Position numbers and translations under genes: made by a program. From Chloroflexota bacterium (GTDB lineage: Bacteria; Chloroflexota; Ktedonobacteria; Ktedonobacterales; Ktedonobacteraceae): 9,051 nucleotides of DNA. The stretch spans positions 1 through 9,051 of the forward strand of contig JAJZEJ010000209.1 in NCBI GenBank assembly GCA_021828635.1, in the 5' to 3' direction. How positions within the stretch are numbered: position 1 is the stretch's first letter; every line of letters starts with the position of its first letter. Below, one piece after another: positions 1-6,336 of this stretch. Below the pieces are notes generated by a model, which was not told the origin of the DNA, made no database searches, and saw only the letters and a list, made by a program, of their open reading frames with translations.

Positions 1-1884
1 CTGCTTGACCTCTACGCCGAGTATACACCCGAATTTGCGGCGCAAGAGAGTGGTGTGGCGGCGGAGATGATCGTCGATATGGCGCGTCAAATTGGTCATG
101 CTGGAACAGCGTTTGCTGCCCATACGTGGCGGGCGGCCAGTGCGGGCAATCTGGGCGGTTGGCAGGTGCCACGCGCATTATGGTTCCTCTCTGTCTTGAC
201 CGGCAGCATCGGCACGCCAGGTGGTACGGCCCCCTATAGCTGGAACAAATTTGTGCCAGCACCTTTCCTCAAACCTAAACCCTCTGAGGTCTGGAACGAG
301 CTACTCTACCCGCCGGAATATCCGCTGGCAAACTACGAGATGAGCATTCTTTTACCCTACTTCCTCAAGGAGCGGCGCGGCAAACTCTCTGCCTACTTCA
401 CTCGCGTCTATAATCCCGTCTGGACGAATCCCGATGGCACGGCCTGGATTGAGGCGCTGACCAACGAAGAGCAGGTTGAGCTACACGCAGCCCTCACGCC
501 GACCTGGAATGAGACCGCGTGGTACGCTGATTACGTGTTGCCGATGGGCCTGGCAAACGAGCGGCACGACCTGATGAGTCAGGAGACGCACGCCGCCCGT
601 TGGATTGGTTTCCGTCAGCCGGTGATGCGTGTCTATAAAGAGCGACACGGGGAAAAGATAGAATTTACCCATCAGGCTAATCCGGGCGAGGTCTGGGAAG
701 AGGACGAGTTCTGGATTGAGCTTTCCTGGCGTATCGACCCTGATGGCAGCCTGGGTATTCGCAAGTACTTCGAGTCGCCCTATCGCGCAGGCCGAAAGCT
801 GACAATTGAAGAGTATTATCGCTGGATATTCGAGAATAGCGTGCCAGGTCTGCCAGAAGCGGCGGCTCAAGAAGGGCTATCGCCTCTCGGCTACATGCAA
901 AAGTATGGCGCGTTCACCGTTCCCGAAGCCCTTGCTCCTGTCTTCAAGCTAAATGAACAGGCTGTCAAGCCAGAATTATTGTCGGGGGCGGAGATTGATC
1001 AGCGCAGTGGTGTCATCAGCAAAAATGGCGTCAACGTTGGTGTGATGGTCGATGGTAACGCTGTTGAAGGTTTCCCAACGCCTTCGCGCAAACAGGAGTT
1101 TTATTCGGCGACGATGAAAGAGTGGGGGTGGCCCGAAGGCGTAGTACCAAGCTATACGCATAGCCATGTGCATCCATCCAACATCAATCACGAGAAGGGC
1201 GAATACCTGCTCATTCCCACGTTCCGCCTGCCCACGCTAATTCATACGCGTTCGCACAATGCCAAGTGGCTCAACGAAATCTCGAATGCCAATCCCGTCT
1301 GGATTCATCCCAACGATGCCCAGCGTATTGGTGTGCAGAGTGGCGATCTTGTGCGCGTGACAACAGACATTGGCTACTATGTCAATCGTGCCTGGGTGAC
1401 GGAGGGCATTCGTCCTGGTGTGGTTGCTTGCTCGCATCACATGGGGCGTTGGCGCTTAGAGACGGGCAAGGGAGGAGATCGCTGGTCTTCGGCGAAGGTC
1501 GCGCTGAAACGAGGAGAGGATGGCATCTGGCACATGCGACAAATCGAGGGTGTGCAACCTTATGAGAGTAAAGACCCTGACTCGTCACGCATCTTCTGGC
1601 GCGAGGCCGGTGTGCATCAGAACATGACCTTTCCAGTGCATCCTGATCCGGTCAGCGGTATGCACTGCTGGCACCAGAAAGTGACGGTCACGCCTGCGCA
1701 AGCCGGTGATCGCTATGGTGACATCTCGGTTGATCCTGCCAGAGCCTATGAGATCTATAAAGAGTGGATGGCAATGACGCGCCCGCAGCCGCGTGCCGAC
1801 GGTCTGCGCCGCCCCCTCTGGATGCTGCGTCCGTATCGTCCCGCCACCCGTATGTTCACGCGAGAACTTACCTCAAAACCGTAA
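1..1884 (+). CDS. Molybdopterin oxidoreductase, catalytic subunit (DMSO reductase superfamily), 5'-truncated by the window
   Basis: The reading frame is open from base 1 (LLDLYAEYTPEF...), so the GTG at 55 is an internal codon and the true start lies left of the window. The 627 visible residues cover the middle and C-terminal parts of a bis-MGD molybdoenzyme. Residues about 66-75 (LTGSIGTPGG) match the usual 'LTGNIGRPGG' segment. Residues about 169-190 include the YADYVLPMGLANERHD stretch that follows the substrate funnel in these enzymes. From about residue 400 the molybdopterin-dinucleotide-binding C-terminal domain begins, with NPVWIHPNDAQRIGVQSGD starting at residue 431. The N-terminal Fe-S motif and the Mo ligand are not in view, so the substrate cannot be named; polysulfide, thiosulfate, sulfite, arsenate or formate type enzymes all remain possible. 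No electron-transfer or membrane-anchor subunit follows: the gene ends 44 bases before a hairpin and faces convergent genes. Family assignment is firm, function is open. Confidence 0.9.
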   Translation: MLDLYAEYTPEFAAQESGVAAEMIVDMARQIGHAGTAFAAHTWRAASAGNLGGWQVPRALWFLSVLTGSIGTPGGTAPYSWNKFVPAPFLKPKPSEVWNELLYPPEYPLANYEMSILLPYFLKERRGKLSAYFTRVYNPVWTNPDGTAWIEALTNEEQVELHAALTPTWNETAWYADYVLPMGLANERHDLMSQETHAARWIGFRQPVMRVYKERHGEKIEFTHQANPGEVWEEDEFWIELSWRIDPDGSLGIRKYFESPYRAGRKLTIEEYYRWIFENSVPGLPEAAAQEGLSPLGYMQKYGAFTVPEALAPVFKLNEQAVKPELLSGAEIDQRSGVISKNGVNVGVMVDGNAVEGFPTPSRKQEFYSATMKEWGWPEGVVPSYTHSHVHPSNINHEKGEYLLIPTFRLPTLIHTRSHNAKWLNEISNANPVWIHPNDAQRIGVQSGDLVRVTTDIGYYVNRAWVTEGIRPGVVACSHHMGRWRLETGKGGDRWSSAKVALKRGEDGIWHMRQIEGVQPYESKDPDSSRIFWREAGVHQNMTFPVHPDPVSGMHCWHQKVTVTPAQAGDRYGDISVDPARAYEIYKEWMAMTRPQPRADGLRRPLWMLRPYRPATRMFTRELTSKP

Positions 1885-1928
1885 CGGCGCTTGAGCGCAA
1901 GATAAGCGAATTATACAGAATAGAAAAT

Positions 1929-1960
1929 AGCAACGCCCACAAACTATTGTGGGCGTTGCT
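1929..1960. terminator. Perfect stem-loop between convergent genes, probable terminator
   Basis: A 14-bp perfect inverted repeat (AGCAACGCCCACAA and its complement, 1929-1942 and 1947-1960) encloses a 4-base ACTA loop. On the minus strand the stem is followed by a T-rich run (ATTTTCTATTC), as expected for an intrinsic terminator of the 72-residue gene ending at 1981. On the plus strand the tail is CTCAAATGAG, with no T-run, so termination of the molybdoenzyme gene would be less canonical. Its place between two convergent genes suggests it serves both. Confidence 0.8.
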
Positions 1961-1980
1961 CTCAAATGAGCCAGATACGA

Positions 1981-2199
1981 TCAATTAGTTTCTACGGATG
2001 GAGCGTTTTGAGAAGAAATATGCGCATCTAGCTGATTTTTCCGTAATTGCTGTACAATCAACGCTCGCATCTGGCGATTGATAATGCCCATCTCCTCCCA
2101 CTGGTTAAGTAGTGAGGCCATTTCTTCACGGGAACGTTGAGGATGAGTCTGCAATGTCCTGACGCAGTTTTCGATCACAACTTCCAGTTCCATGCTCAT
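1981..2199 (-). CDS. Small hypothetical protein (72 aa), coupled to the J-domain gene
   Basis: I do not recognise this family. The frame is open from 2253, but the ATG at 2199 is the likely start. It has AGGGAG six bases upstream (2206-2211), and this start lies two bases after the stop of the J-domain gene, an arrangement typical of translational coupling. The protein begins MSMELEVVIENCVRTL and is largely helical and polar. It contains an amphipathic core (about residues 20-53, EEMASLLNQWEEMGIINRQM) with no membrane segment and one cysteine (C12). The C-terminal 15 residues are polar and probably disordered. Coupling suggests it works with the J protein, perhaps as a partner or client adaptor, but this is inference. 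The hairpin at 1929-1960 would end its transcript. Confidence 0.65.
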   Translation of the reverse strand: MSMELEVVIENCVRTLQTHPQRSREEMASLLNQWEEMGIINRQMRALIVQQLRKNQLDAHISSQNAPSVETN

Positions 2200-2201
2200 A
2201 A

Positions 2202-2987
2202 CTATCTCCCTGTTCCAGATACCTCGGACGCTACGGTATGATAAAATTGGCAAAGCAGTTCATATGCCCGATTTAGTACAACCATCTGCGCAGTGGAGTC
2301 TTCTCCCTGCTTATCGGGATGTACGGCTTTCGCTCGCGCTCGATAAGCCTGCTTGATCTCGTCAAACGTCGCGCCTGGAGCGAGGCCCAGGTATCGCAAG
2401 GCTTGCTCTATCTGAATGAGCGTCTGTCCTCCATCACGTATGTACGTCGTGTTCGACCACCAATCTGCTTTGGCTTGTTTGCGCCAGGCCCGTTCGCGCT
2501 CACGCTGCTCTGCCAGTTCAGCAAATGCACGCTCAAAGGCATCCATAGAGCATTGCGGGTTGGCGATAAAGCGTTGGTAGCCACTCTGCGTAGCCAGTCC
2601 TGTAATGCGATAGTAGTCGTATGATCCATAGCACTGATGCCAGCAGCGCAATTGCTCTCGATATTCGGCAGGAAGCTCTTTCTCGCGTGTTTCAATCCAG
2701 TTGCGATATGCCCGATGAAAACGAGAAACCCGTTCACGCTGGCGCTGTAGGTATGCATTGTAGGCGCGTAGCTCGTCAATCAAATCACAGTAATCACTGG
2801 CATTCAGCCCATCGAGCAGGTGGAGATCAAGATCGGCAAAGTTATCCCAATACAGCGTATGCATAAACCGCTCGAAGGCCGGTGCCGGTACCCAGATAGC
2901 CCGCTCTGCTGGATAGCGATCAAGAATGGCAGCTACCCGTGTTGAAATACCACGCAGAGTACTCAGGCAGACGCGCTCGGATGTCAT
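2202..2987 (-). CDS. Protein with a C-terminal J domain (DnaJ-like)
   Basis: The 261-residue product has a C-terminal J domain (about residues 196-250) that would stimulate the ATPase of a DnaK-type chaperone. Visible signs are ALRYLGLAPGATFDEIKQAYR, typical of J-domain helices I-II, and the diagnostic HPD tripeptide at residues 223-225 followed by a helix III/IV-like stretch (VVLNRAYELL). There is no Gly/Phe region, zinc-finger domain or DnaJ C-terminal substrate domain. The first 190 residues are helical, rich in Arg, Glu and Tyr, and match nothing I recognise; residues 150-175 are strongly charged and may be a coiled coil. The frame is also open to a GTG at 2996, but the ATG at 2987 has AGGGAG eight bases upstream, which the GTG would overlap. 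It is a type III (class C) J protein by layout. Its client is unknown. Confidence 0.8.
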   Translation of the reverse strand: MTSERVCLSTLRGISTRVAAILDRYPAERAIWVPAPAFERFMHTLYWDNFADLDLHLLDGLNASDYCDLIDELRAYNAYLQRQRERVSRFHRAYRNWIETREKELPAEYREQLRCWHQCYGSYDYYRITGLATQSGYQRFIANPQCSMDAFERAFAELAEQRERERAWRKQAKADWWSNTTYIRDGGQTLIQIEQALRYLGLAPGATFDEIKQAYRARAKAVHPDKQGEDSTAQMVVLNRAYELLCQFYHTVASEVSGTGR

Positions 2988-2995
2988 TGCAAACA

Positions 2996-3001
2996 CTCCC
3001 T
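2996..3001 (-). promoter_or_regulatory. Ribosome binding site deciding the J-protein start
   Basis: AGGGAG on the minus strand lies eight bases before the ATG at 2987. The competing GTG at 2996 overlaps this site, which favours the ATG. Confidence 0.6.
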
Positions 3002-3078
3002 AAGCCACGCAAGAACGATACTACTTTGTCAATGTTGATATTTCTATTCTTTGGGGAGAAAGCCTGTGTAGAGGCCGG

Positions 3079-3133
3079 TTCACCGCTCCCGCGTAGCTCA
3101 CGCGCATCACTGCCTAAGCACGGGCGCGGTGAA
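3079..3133. repeat. Large imperfect palindrome, possible terminator or decayed transposon end
   Basis: TTCACCGC (3079-3086) and GCGGTGAA (3126-3133) are perfect 8-bp complements. Inside them, after one mismatch, CCCG (3088-3091) pairs with CGGG (3121-3124). The interior contains a further small hairpin (GCGT 3091-3094 with ACGC 3100-3103, an alternative to the inner pairing). It lies 15 bases beyond the stop of the DsrE2 gene and could end or stabilise that transcript, but there is no T-run. The large GC-rich palindrome in otherwise plain spacer DNA also resembles the right ends of IS200/IS605-type elements. Confidence 0.5.
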
Positions 3134-3147
3134 TGCCAGCTCAGTTA

Positions 3148-3726
3148 TCAGATAAACAAAGAGACATTGGCATCCTTTGCATATCCGATGAAATGAGTCG
3201 CTCCACAGATTTCCTGGATGCCTTCGATGAAGTCGTTGGCTTTATAACCAAAGACATCCATAGTCATGCCGCAAGGCCACAGTTTGACGCCGGAGTCTAT
3301 GGCCATCTCTAATAGCTCGTCGATGGAAGAGACATTGTGGCTCTTAAACATCCTTTTCATGACCTGGGTTCCCATTGCGGTCATCCCTGGAATGGCCCCA
3401 ATGATGTTGGGTACTGGCATCGGCATGGCTGGATTGCCGAGAGGAGCAACGCTTAGATGTTTGCTCTTCTCTTTGTGAATGATGTTCAAGCCATAGAACG
3501 TGAAGAAGATGCCGACATCCCAACCGAGGGCCGCCGCAGTAGTAGCCAGGATCAGTGGAGGATAAGCCCAGTCAAGTGTTCCCTTTGTGGCGATAATCGC
3601 AAGCTTAGGGATACGCTCAGCTTTCTCGGCTTCTTTCTCCTGTAGGTAGGCATCCACCTTCTCACGTATAATGCGGTCAAGTTCGCTGGCAGGCATCTGT
3701 ACCTGGCCTTCTGTCTGAGTATCCAT
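3148..3726 (-). CDS. DsrE2-type DsrE/DsrF/DsrH-like sulfur-transfer protein
   Basis: The 192-residue product fits the DsrE/F/H-like superfamily, subgroup DsrE2, in which a conserved cysteine can carry a persulfide and pass sulfur between TusA-, rhodanese- and lipoyl-type partners in the cytoplasm. After a short charged helical start (residues 1-38) comes the family core: KLAIIATKGTLDWAYPPLIL (41-60), then GWDVGIFFTFYGL (68-80), a Met/Pro-rich loop (96-118), and LWPCGMTMDVFGY (149-161), whose C152 sits at the usual active-site position. A second cysteine is C174. It ends in NVSLFI, as these proteins usually do, so it looks full length. The ATG at 3726 has AAGGAG eight bases upstream. Hydrophobic stretches belong to the Rossmann-like fold or weak membrane contact; I call no certain TM helix. 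Adjacent lipoate genes strongly suggest a role in sulfur oxidation or trafficking, which is inference. Confidence 0.85.
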   Translation of the reverse strand: MDTQTEGQVQMPASELDRIIREKVDAYLQEKEAEKAERIPKLAIIATKGTLDWAYPPLILATTAAALGWDVGIFFTFYGLNIIHKEKSKHLSVAPLGNPAMPMPVPNIIGAIPGMTAMGTQVMKRMFKSHNVSSIDELLEMAIDSGVKLWPCGMTMDVFGYKANDFIEGIQEICGATHFIGYAKDANVSLFI

Positions 3727-3889
3727 AGCATAAGCTCCTTCTGCGGATGATTCTCCGCTGATACTACTAGACTAATGTCAAATTTACGAGCTGACATTCG
3801 ATGTATAGAACGCATGTTATTTTATACACGTACACTTATGCGCAATCTGCGTATCCTTCATCATTCTGTCAGCACGATCAACACCAATG
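3727..3889 (-). other. Intergenic stretch upstream of the DsrE2 gene, possible separate promoter region
   Basis: The 163 bases between the ligase stop and the DsrE2 start form the widest gap in the minus-strand run. The stretch is AT-richer than its surroundings, holds the inverted repeat at 3774-3798 and a TATAAAAT-like run on the minus strand near 3820 with a poorly spaced TTGCGC upstream. A promoter here is plausible but I cannot place it with confidence. No gene is seen. Confidence 0.35.
3774..3798. promoter_or_regulatory. Short inverted repeat upstream of the DsrE2 gene, possible operator
   Basis: AATGTCA (3774-3780) and TGACATT (3792-3798) are perfect 7-bp inverted arms separated by 11 bases, centred about 60 bases before the DsrE2 start. 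Arm size and roughly two-turn spacing suit a dimeric repressor. On the minus strand one arm overlaps a TTGACA -35-like box. No good -10 box is found 16-18 bases from it, so the promoter itself is not located. Confidence 0.3.
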
Positions 3890-4969
3890 TTAAGCCTCCT
3901 GCTCACCTGCTGCTAGCATGATAACCCTGCTCATATCTTCGGGAGTCACACCCGGTGTCTGTATCTGGTGATCTTGCCAGAAGAGAGTGGCGCGTTCACG
4001 TAGTGCCTGTTCTTGTAAGGGGGTTTGAGCAAGAACACGTTCCAGGGTAGAGAGGCTATCCTGCGGATACATAAAGAAATCGCCACTGAGTGTTACCGCA
4101 TCGAGCGTTTGCTCGCGCGTGCGTATGGTCGCTCGGATAAGTCCGCCTGGCGCTTTATAGGCTGCTTCGCGGACATGCAGTCCCTCGGCGATTTTGACGC
4201 CACGACGTTGCAAGCCACCTGGCTGATAGAGCCACTCCTCGCTCGTCAATGTCTCACGCCATTGAGCCATTGCTATGTGTTCATGTTCTGTCAGTGTACT
4301 ATACTGCATCTCTTGTCCGAGTGCCTTGCCAATGTTGGCAACCAGAAGTTGTTTGCCTTCTTCCCAGGTTGGTGCATTGGCTCCTAATTCTCGCCGAATG
4401 GTCGTCAAATATTCACGCAAACTCTGGTAGACCTTATCACGGAATTTTTCCGATGGTACCTTGAGGACATGGGCCATCAGTTCGTAATCAAAGTCAAAGA
4501 TCAGGCTACCAACCACAACCATAGCGTCGCCAATAGTAGCTGCTCCAGTGCCGCCAATCTTGCGTCCCTCAACCTGTATATCGTTTACCGGACGATGCAC
4601 GGCAGGAATGCCCATTGCTCGCAACGCATTGACTGGGCCTGCGAGATAGCGTGTATAAACTTCTTCAATACGGTATGGTGCTTGTGATCGAGGCACAATG
4701 ATATGCCAGAAAAGCTGATGCTTATCCAGGTAGACCGCGCCACCTCCAACCTGGCGGCGTGTCATCGGTAGTCCATGTTCTCTGCAATACTTAACATCTA
4801 CCTCTTTCTCTAACTCCTGATGGTATCCAATACAGACATATGGTGTAGATGGATTTACCAGTGTGAGCGCACCGTCGCTTGTCTCACTCATCGACGCAGC
4901 GACAGCATGGTAGATGACCTGGCTATCGAGCCAGGAGACAGTACCAGCATCAATAACACGAAAACTCAT
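3890..4969 (-). CDS. Lipoate-protein ligase (LplA type, catalytic plus accessory domain)
   Basis: This 359-residue enzyme activates lipoate with ATP to lipoyl-AMP and attaches it to a lysine of a lipoyl-domain protein in the cytoplasm. The catalytic domain (about 1-245) shows RRQVGGGAVYLD (71-82), the conserved lipoate/ATP loop, and NDIQVEGRKIGGTGA (129-143), whose K137 matches the lysine that binds the acyl-adenylate. Residues about 250-350 resemble the C-terminal accessory domain, so both parts are on one chain, as in bacterial LplA (about 340 residues). The frame is open to a TTG at 5002, but the ATG at 4969 gives the normal family N-terminus (MSFRVIDAG); its Shine-Dalgarno match (AGGAAG, 13 bases upstream) is distant, so the start is less certain. 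It lies 70 bases downstream of a lipoyl-carrier gene. Linkage to two such carriers and DsrE2 points to the sulfur-specific ligase class (sLpl), by inference. Confidence 0.9.
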   Translation of the reverse strand: MSFRVIDAGTVSWLDSQVIYHAVAASMSETSDGALTLVNPSTPYVCIGYHQELEKEVDVKYCREHGLPMTRRQVGGGAVYLDKHQLFWHIIVPRSQAPYRIEEVYTRYLAGPVNALRAMGIPAVHRPVNDIQVEGRKIGGTGAATIGDAMVVVGSLIFDFDYELMAHVLKVPSEKFRDKVYQSLREYLTTIRRELGANAPTWEEGKQLLVANIGKALGQEMQYSTLTEHEHIAMAQWRETLTSEEWLYQPGGLQRRGVKIAEGLHVREAAYKAPGGLIRATIRTREQTLDAVTLSGDFFMYPQDSLSTLERVLAQTPLQEQALRERATLFWQDHQIQTPGVTPEDMSRVIMLAAGEQEA

Positions 4970-5039
4970 ACGCTTTACTCTACTTCCTGCCTTTTCCTGC
5001 AAGTTTTGCTTGCCTTTCCTCTCATAGAATAGCTATCTG

Positions 5040-5498
5040 TCAGCCAGCACAGCGATAACATTGGATGTTGCGCTCGGTAATCTTCTCACGGTACCGCTCG
5101 AATGCCTGCTCGTGTGTCAGGAGAGATGCCCACTCTTCTTCTAGCTGTGCAGGCTTCAACCGAATCATCCAACCAGCATCGTAAGGGTCTTTGTTTGCCA
5201 ACAAAATATCGTGCTTAAATCCCGCCTCATTCGTAGCGATGATTTCACCACTCAGTGGAGTTGGAAACGGCCCAACCCATTTGGCACTCTCGATAGTTGC
5301 GGCACTTTGTCCACGCTGAAGCTTGCGACCAACTCCCTTGAAACGTATATGCACAAATTTGCCACATTGCGCCTGCGCCGGATCGGTCATTCCCATCGTG
5401 ACGTTGCCATCCTCGTCGCGTCGTATCCAGACATCGCGCTCAACATCATAGAGATAACGCATCGGAAATTCACAACCACGATAGATGTGCGAAGTCAC
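5040..5498 (-). CDS. GcvH-like lipoyl carrier protein (LbpA type), copy 1
   Basis: The 152-residue protein has the GcvH fold, with the lipoyl lysine at K73 in IESAKWVGPFPTPLSGEI (69-86). The ESxKWVGP form differs from the ES(V)KAVSD of glycine-cleavage H protein and matches, as I recall, the lipoate-binding proteins (LbpA) of bacterial sulfur oxidation. Other landmarks are DPYDAGWMIRLKP (104-116) and the N-terminal GCEFP (8-12). Cysteines lie at both ends, C9 and C147/C150 (CYRC), plus C45. The start is a GTG at 5498, set by AAGGGAAGGA seven bases upstream. It is 77 bases downstream of a second, divergent copy and 70 bases before the ligase that probably lipoylates it. A role in the glycine cleavage system is unlikely because no gcvT or gcvP is in sight, though they could be outside the window. 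Confidence 0.88.
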   Translation of the reverse strand: MTSHIYRGCEFPMRYLYDVERDVWIRRDEDGNVTMGMTDPAQAQCGKFVHIRFKGVGRKLQRGQSAATIESAKWVGPFPTPLSGEIIATNEAGFKHDILLANKDPYDAGWMIRLKPAQLEEEWASLLTHEQAFERYREKITERNIQCYRCAG

Positions 5499-5505
5499 GA
5501 TACTG

Positions 5506-5515
5506 TCCTTCCCTT
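5506..5515 (-). promoter_or_regulatory. Ribosome binding site for the GTG start of lipoyl carrier copy 1
   Basis: AAGGGAAGGA on the minus strand ends seven bases before the GTG at 5498. It supports that non-ATG start, which also keeps the N-terminal GCEFP shared with the neighbouring paralogue. Confidence 0.6.
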
Positions 5516-5575
5516 CACGTTATAAACAGGCATAGAGAGAGGATATAGCTATGGCTCAACTGCTGCGACAATCGC

Positions 5576-6013
5576 TTACTGGCAAACAATGCCTTTTTCG
5601 TTCAGCAGTTGCTGATACACTGTTATACCCTGATCGCCTGTGACAAGTTCTTTGCACTCTTCAGTCCAGTTTAGCGGTTTGAGTTTGACAATCCATCCTG
5701 CTCCATAGGGGTCTTGATTGATTAGCCCCGGATTCGCCTTGAGCGCACTATTAATCGCCACCAGTTCACCACCCACCGGCACCGGCACTGGCCCGACCCA
5801 TTTGCCGCTCTCTACTGTTCCCGCGCTTTGCCCTTTTGTGAGTACCTTTCCCACTTTCTTAGGGCTAACCGCGATGACTTTGCCCGCCAGATGCTGAGCC
5901 ACATCGGTGATACCTACCGTCACCTCCATATCGGTTTCGTGTCGTACCCAGATGTGTTTGTCTATCAGGTAATAGAGATCATCAGGGATATTACAGCCAT
6001 TCGCTATTCCCAC
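5576..6013 (-). CDS. GcvH-like lipoyl carrier protein (LbpA type), copy 2
   Basis: The 145-residue paralogue of the downstream gene carries a lipoyl lysine at K71 in TVESGKWVGPVPVPVGGEL (66-84). It shares GC(x)xP at the N-terminus (residues 6-10, C7), DPYGAGWIVKLKP (101-113) and a cysteine just before the C-terminus (C144, KGIVCQ), plus its own C120. The glycine-cleavage motif around the lysine is again replaced by KWVGP, so a sulfur-oxidation-type LbpA is the best call. The start is a GTG at 6013 with GGAGG five bases upstream (6019-6023); no internal ATG would keep the conserved N-terminus. It lies 38 bases after the small zinc-finger-like gene, consistent with one operon. The two copies differ at many positions, so this is not a recent duplication; they may carry different substrates or meet different partners. 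Confidence 0.88.
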   Translation of the reverse strand: MGIANGCNIPDDLYYLIDKHIWVRHETDMEVTVGITDVAQHLAGKVIAVSPKKVGKVLTKGQSAGTVESGKWVGPVPVPVGGELVAINSALKANPGLINQDPYGAGWIVKLKPLNWTEECKELVTGDQGITVYQQLLNEKGIVCQ

Positions 6014-6018
6014 AATAT

Positions 6019-6023
6019 CCTCC
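6019..6023 (-). promoter_or_regulatory. Ribosome binding site for the GTG start of lipoyl carrier copy 2
   Basis: GGAGG on the minus strand is five bases before the GTG at 6013 and fixes this start. Confidence 0.6.
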
Positions 6024-6051
6024 AGTTTATTTGTCGTATGAGCCGCATTGT

Positions 6052-6321
6052 TTATTCGTGCGCGGCCTCAAGATGATATAACAATAGATCGAAAGCAACC
6101 AGGTGTATTTCGCGTTCAAACGTTTGCAAAAAAGTCCGATCGCATCCACGCGGATTGACCTCGCGCTCACTATATTCATCGCAACGCGGGCAGTCCAGAC
6201 GATAAAAGAGCTTACCCGCCTGCTCATCACGCCGAACGACAACTTTATCGCCGTGCTGTTCTGCAAGGTGAGCATGAAGCAGTGGACGTGGTCCCTCGAC
6301 TTCACAATATGGGCAATGCAT
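6052..6321 (-). CDS. Small protein with two Cys/His zinc-finger-like motifs (89 aa)
   Basis: I do not recognise a named family. The 89-residue protein has two metal-site patterns. The first is C3-x2-C6 followed by H18-x4-H23 (MHCPYC...HAHLAEQH), close to a classical C2H2 finger. The second is C44-x2-C47 (CPRC) with a later H83-x4-H88 (YHLEAAH), separated by a 35-residue insert that contains C60. It could bind one or two zinc ions and act in RNA, DNA or protein binding, or as a small redox or assembly factor. The ATG at 6321 has GAGGGA six bases upstream (6328-6333) and lies only 15 bases after the stop of the membrane Fe-S gene, so the two are almost certainly co-transcribed. Its place between the electron-transfer gene and the lipoyl carriers suggests an accessory role, which is inference. 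Confidence 0.75.
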   Translation of the reverse strand: MHCPYCEVEGPRPLLHAHLAEQHGDKVVVRRDEQAGKLFYRLDCPRCDEYSEREVNPRGCDRTFLQTFEREIHLVAFDLLLYHLEAAHE

Positions 6322-6336
6322 AGCTCTTCCCTCTTC

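Larger units (their letters stand above)
2988..3147. other. Intergenic stretch between the DsrE2 and J-protein genes
   Basis: These 160 bases hold no convincing gene. They contain a large imperfect palindrome (3079-3133) and, nearer the J gene, a TTGACA box on the minus strand beside AGTAGTATC (3017-3032), possibly part of a promoter. The presence of a palindrome followed by a possible promoter suggests that the J-protein unit is transcribed separately from the genes to the right. No clear -35/-10 pair with normal spacing was found. Confidence 0.4.

Noticed and set aside
1266..1565. A 99-codon open frame on the + strand inside the molybdoenzyme gene
   Set aside because: It overlaps a clearly coding frame, and its product shows no recognisable domain; it is a shadow frame.
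2939..3196. An 85-codon + strand frame spanning the J-gene start, the spacer and the DsrE2 gene end
   Set aside because: Both ends lie antisense to well-supported genes. Only the middle part is of interest, as a possible transposon remnant, so it is not called as a gene.
3776..3781. TTGACA on the minus strand as the -35 box of a standard promoter for the DsrE2 gene
   Set aside because: The bases 16-18 positions downstream (around GCGGAG) do not resemble a -10 box.
5040..6013. Glycine cleavage H protein genes (gcvH)
   Set aside because: The lipoyl-lysine context is KWVGP instead of the usual H-protein sequence, and the neighbours are sulfur and electron-transfer genes with no gcvT or gcvP, so LbpA-type carriers fit better.
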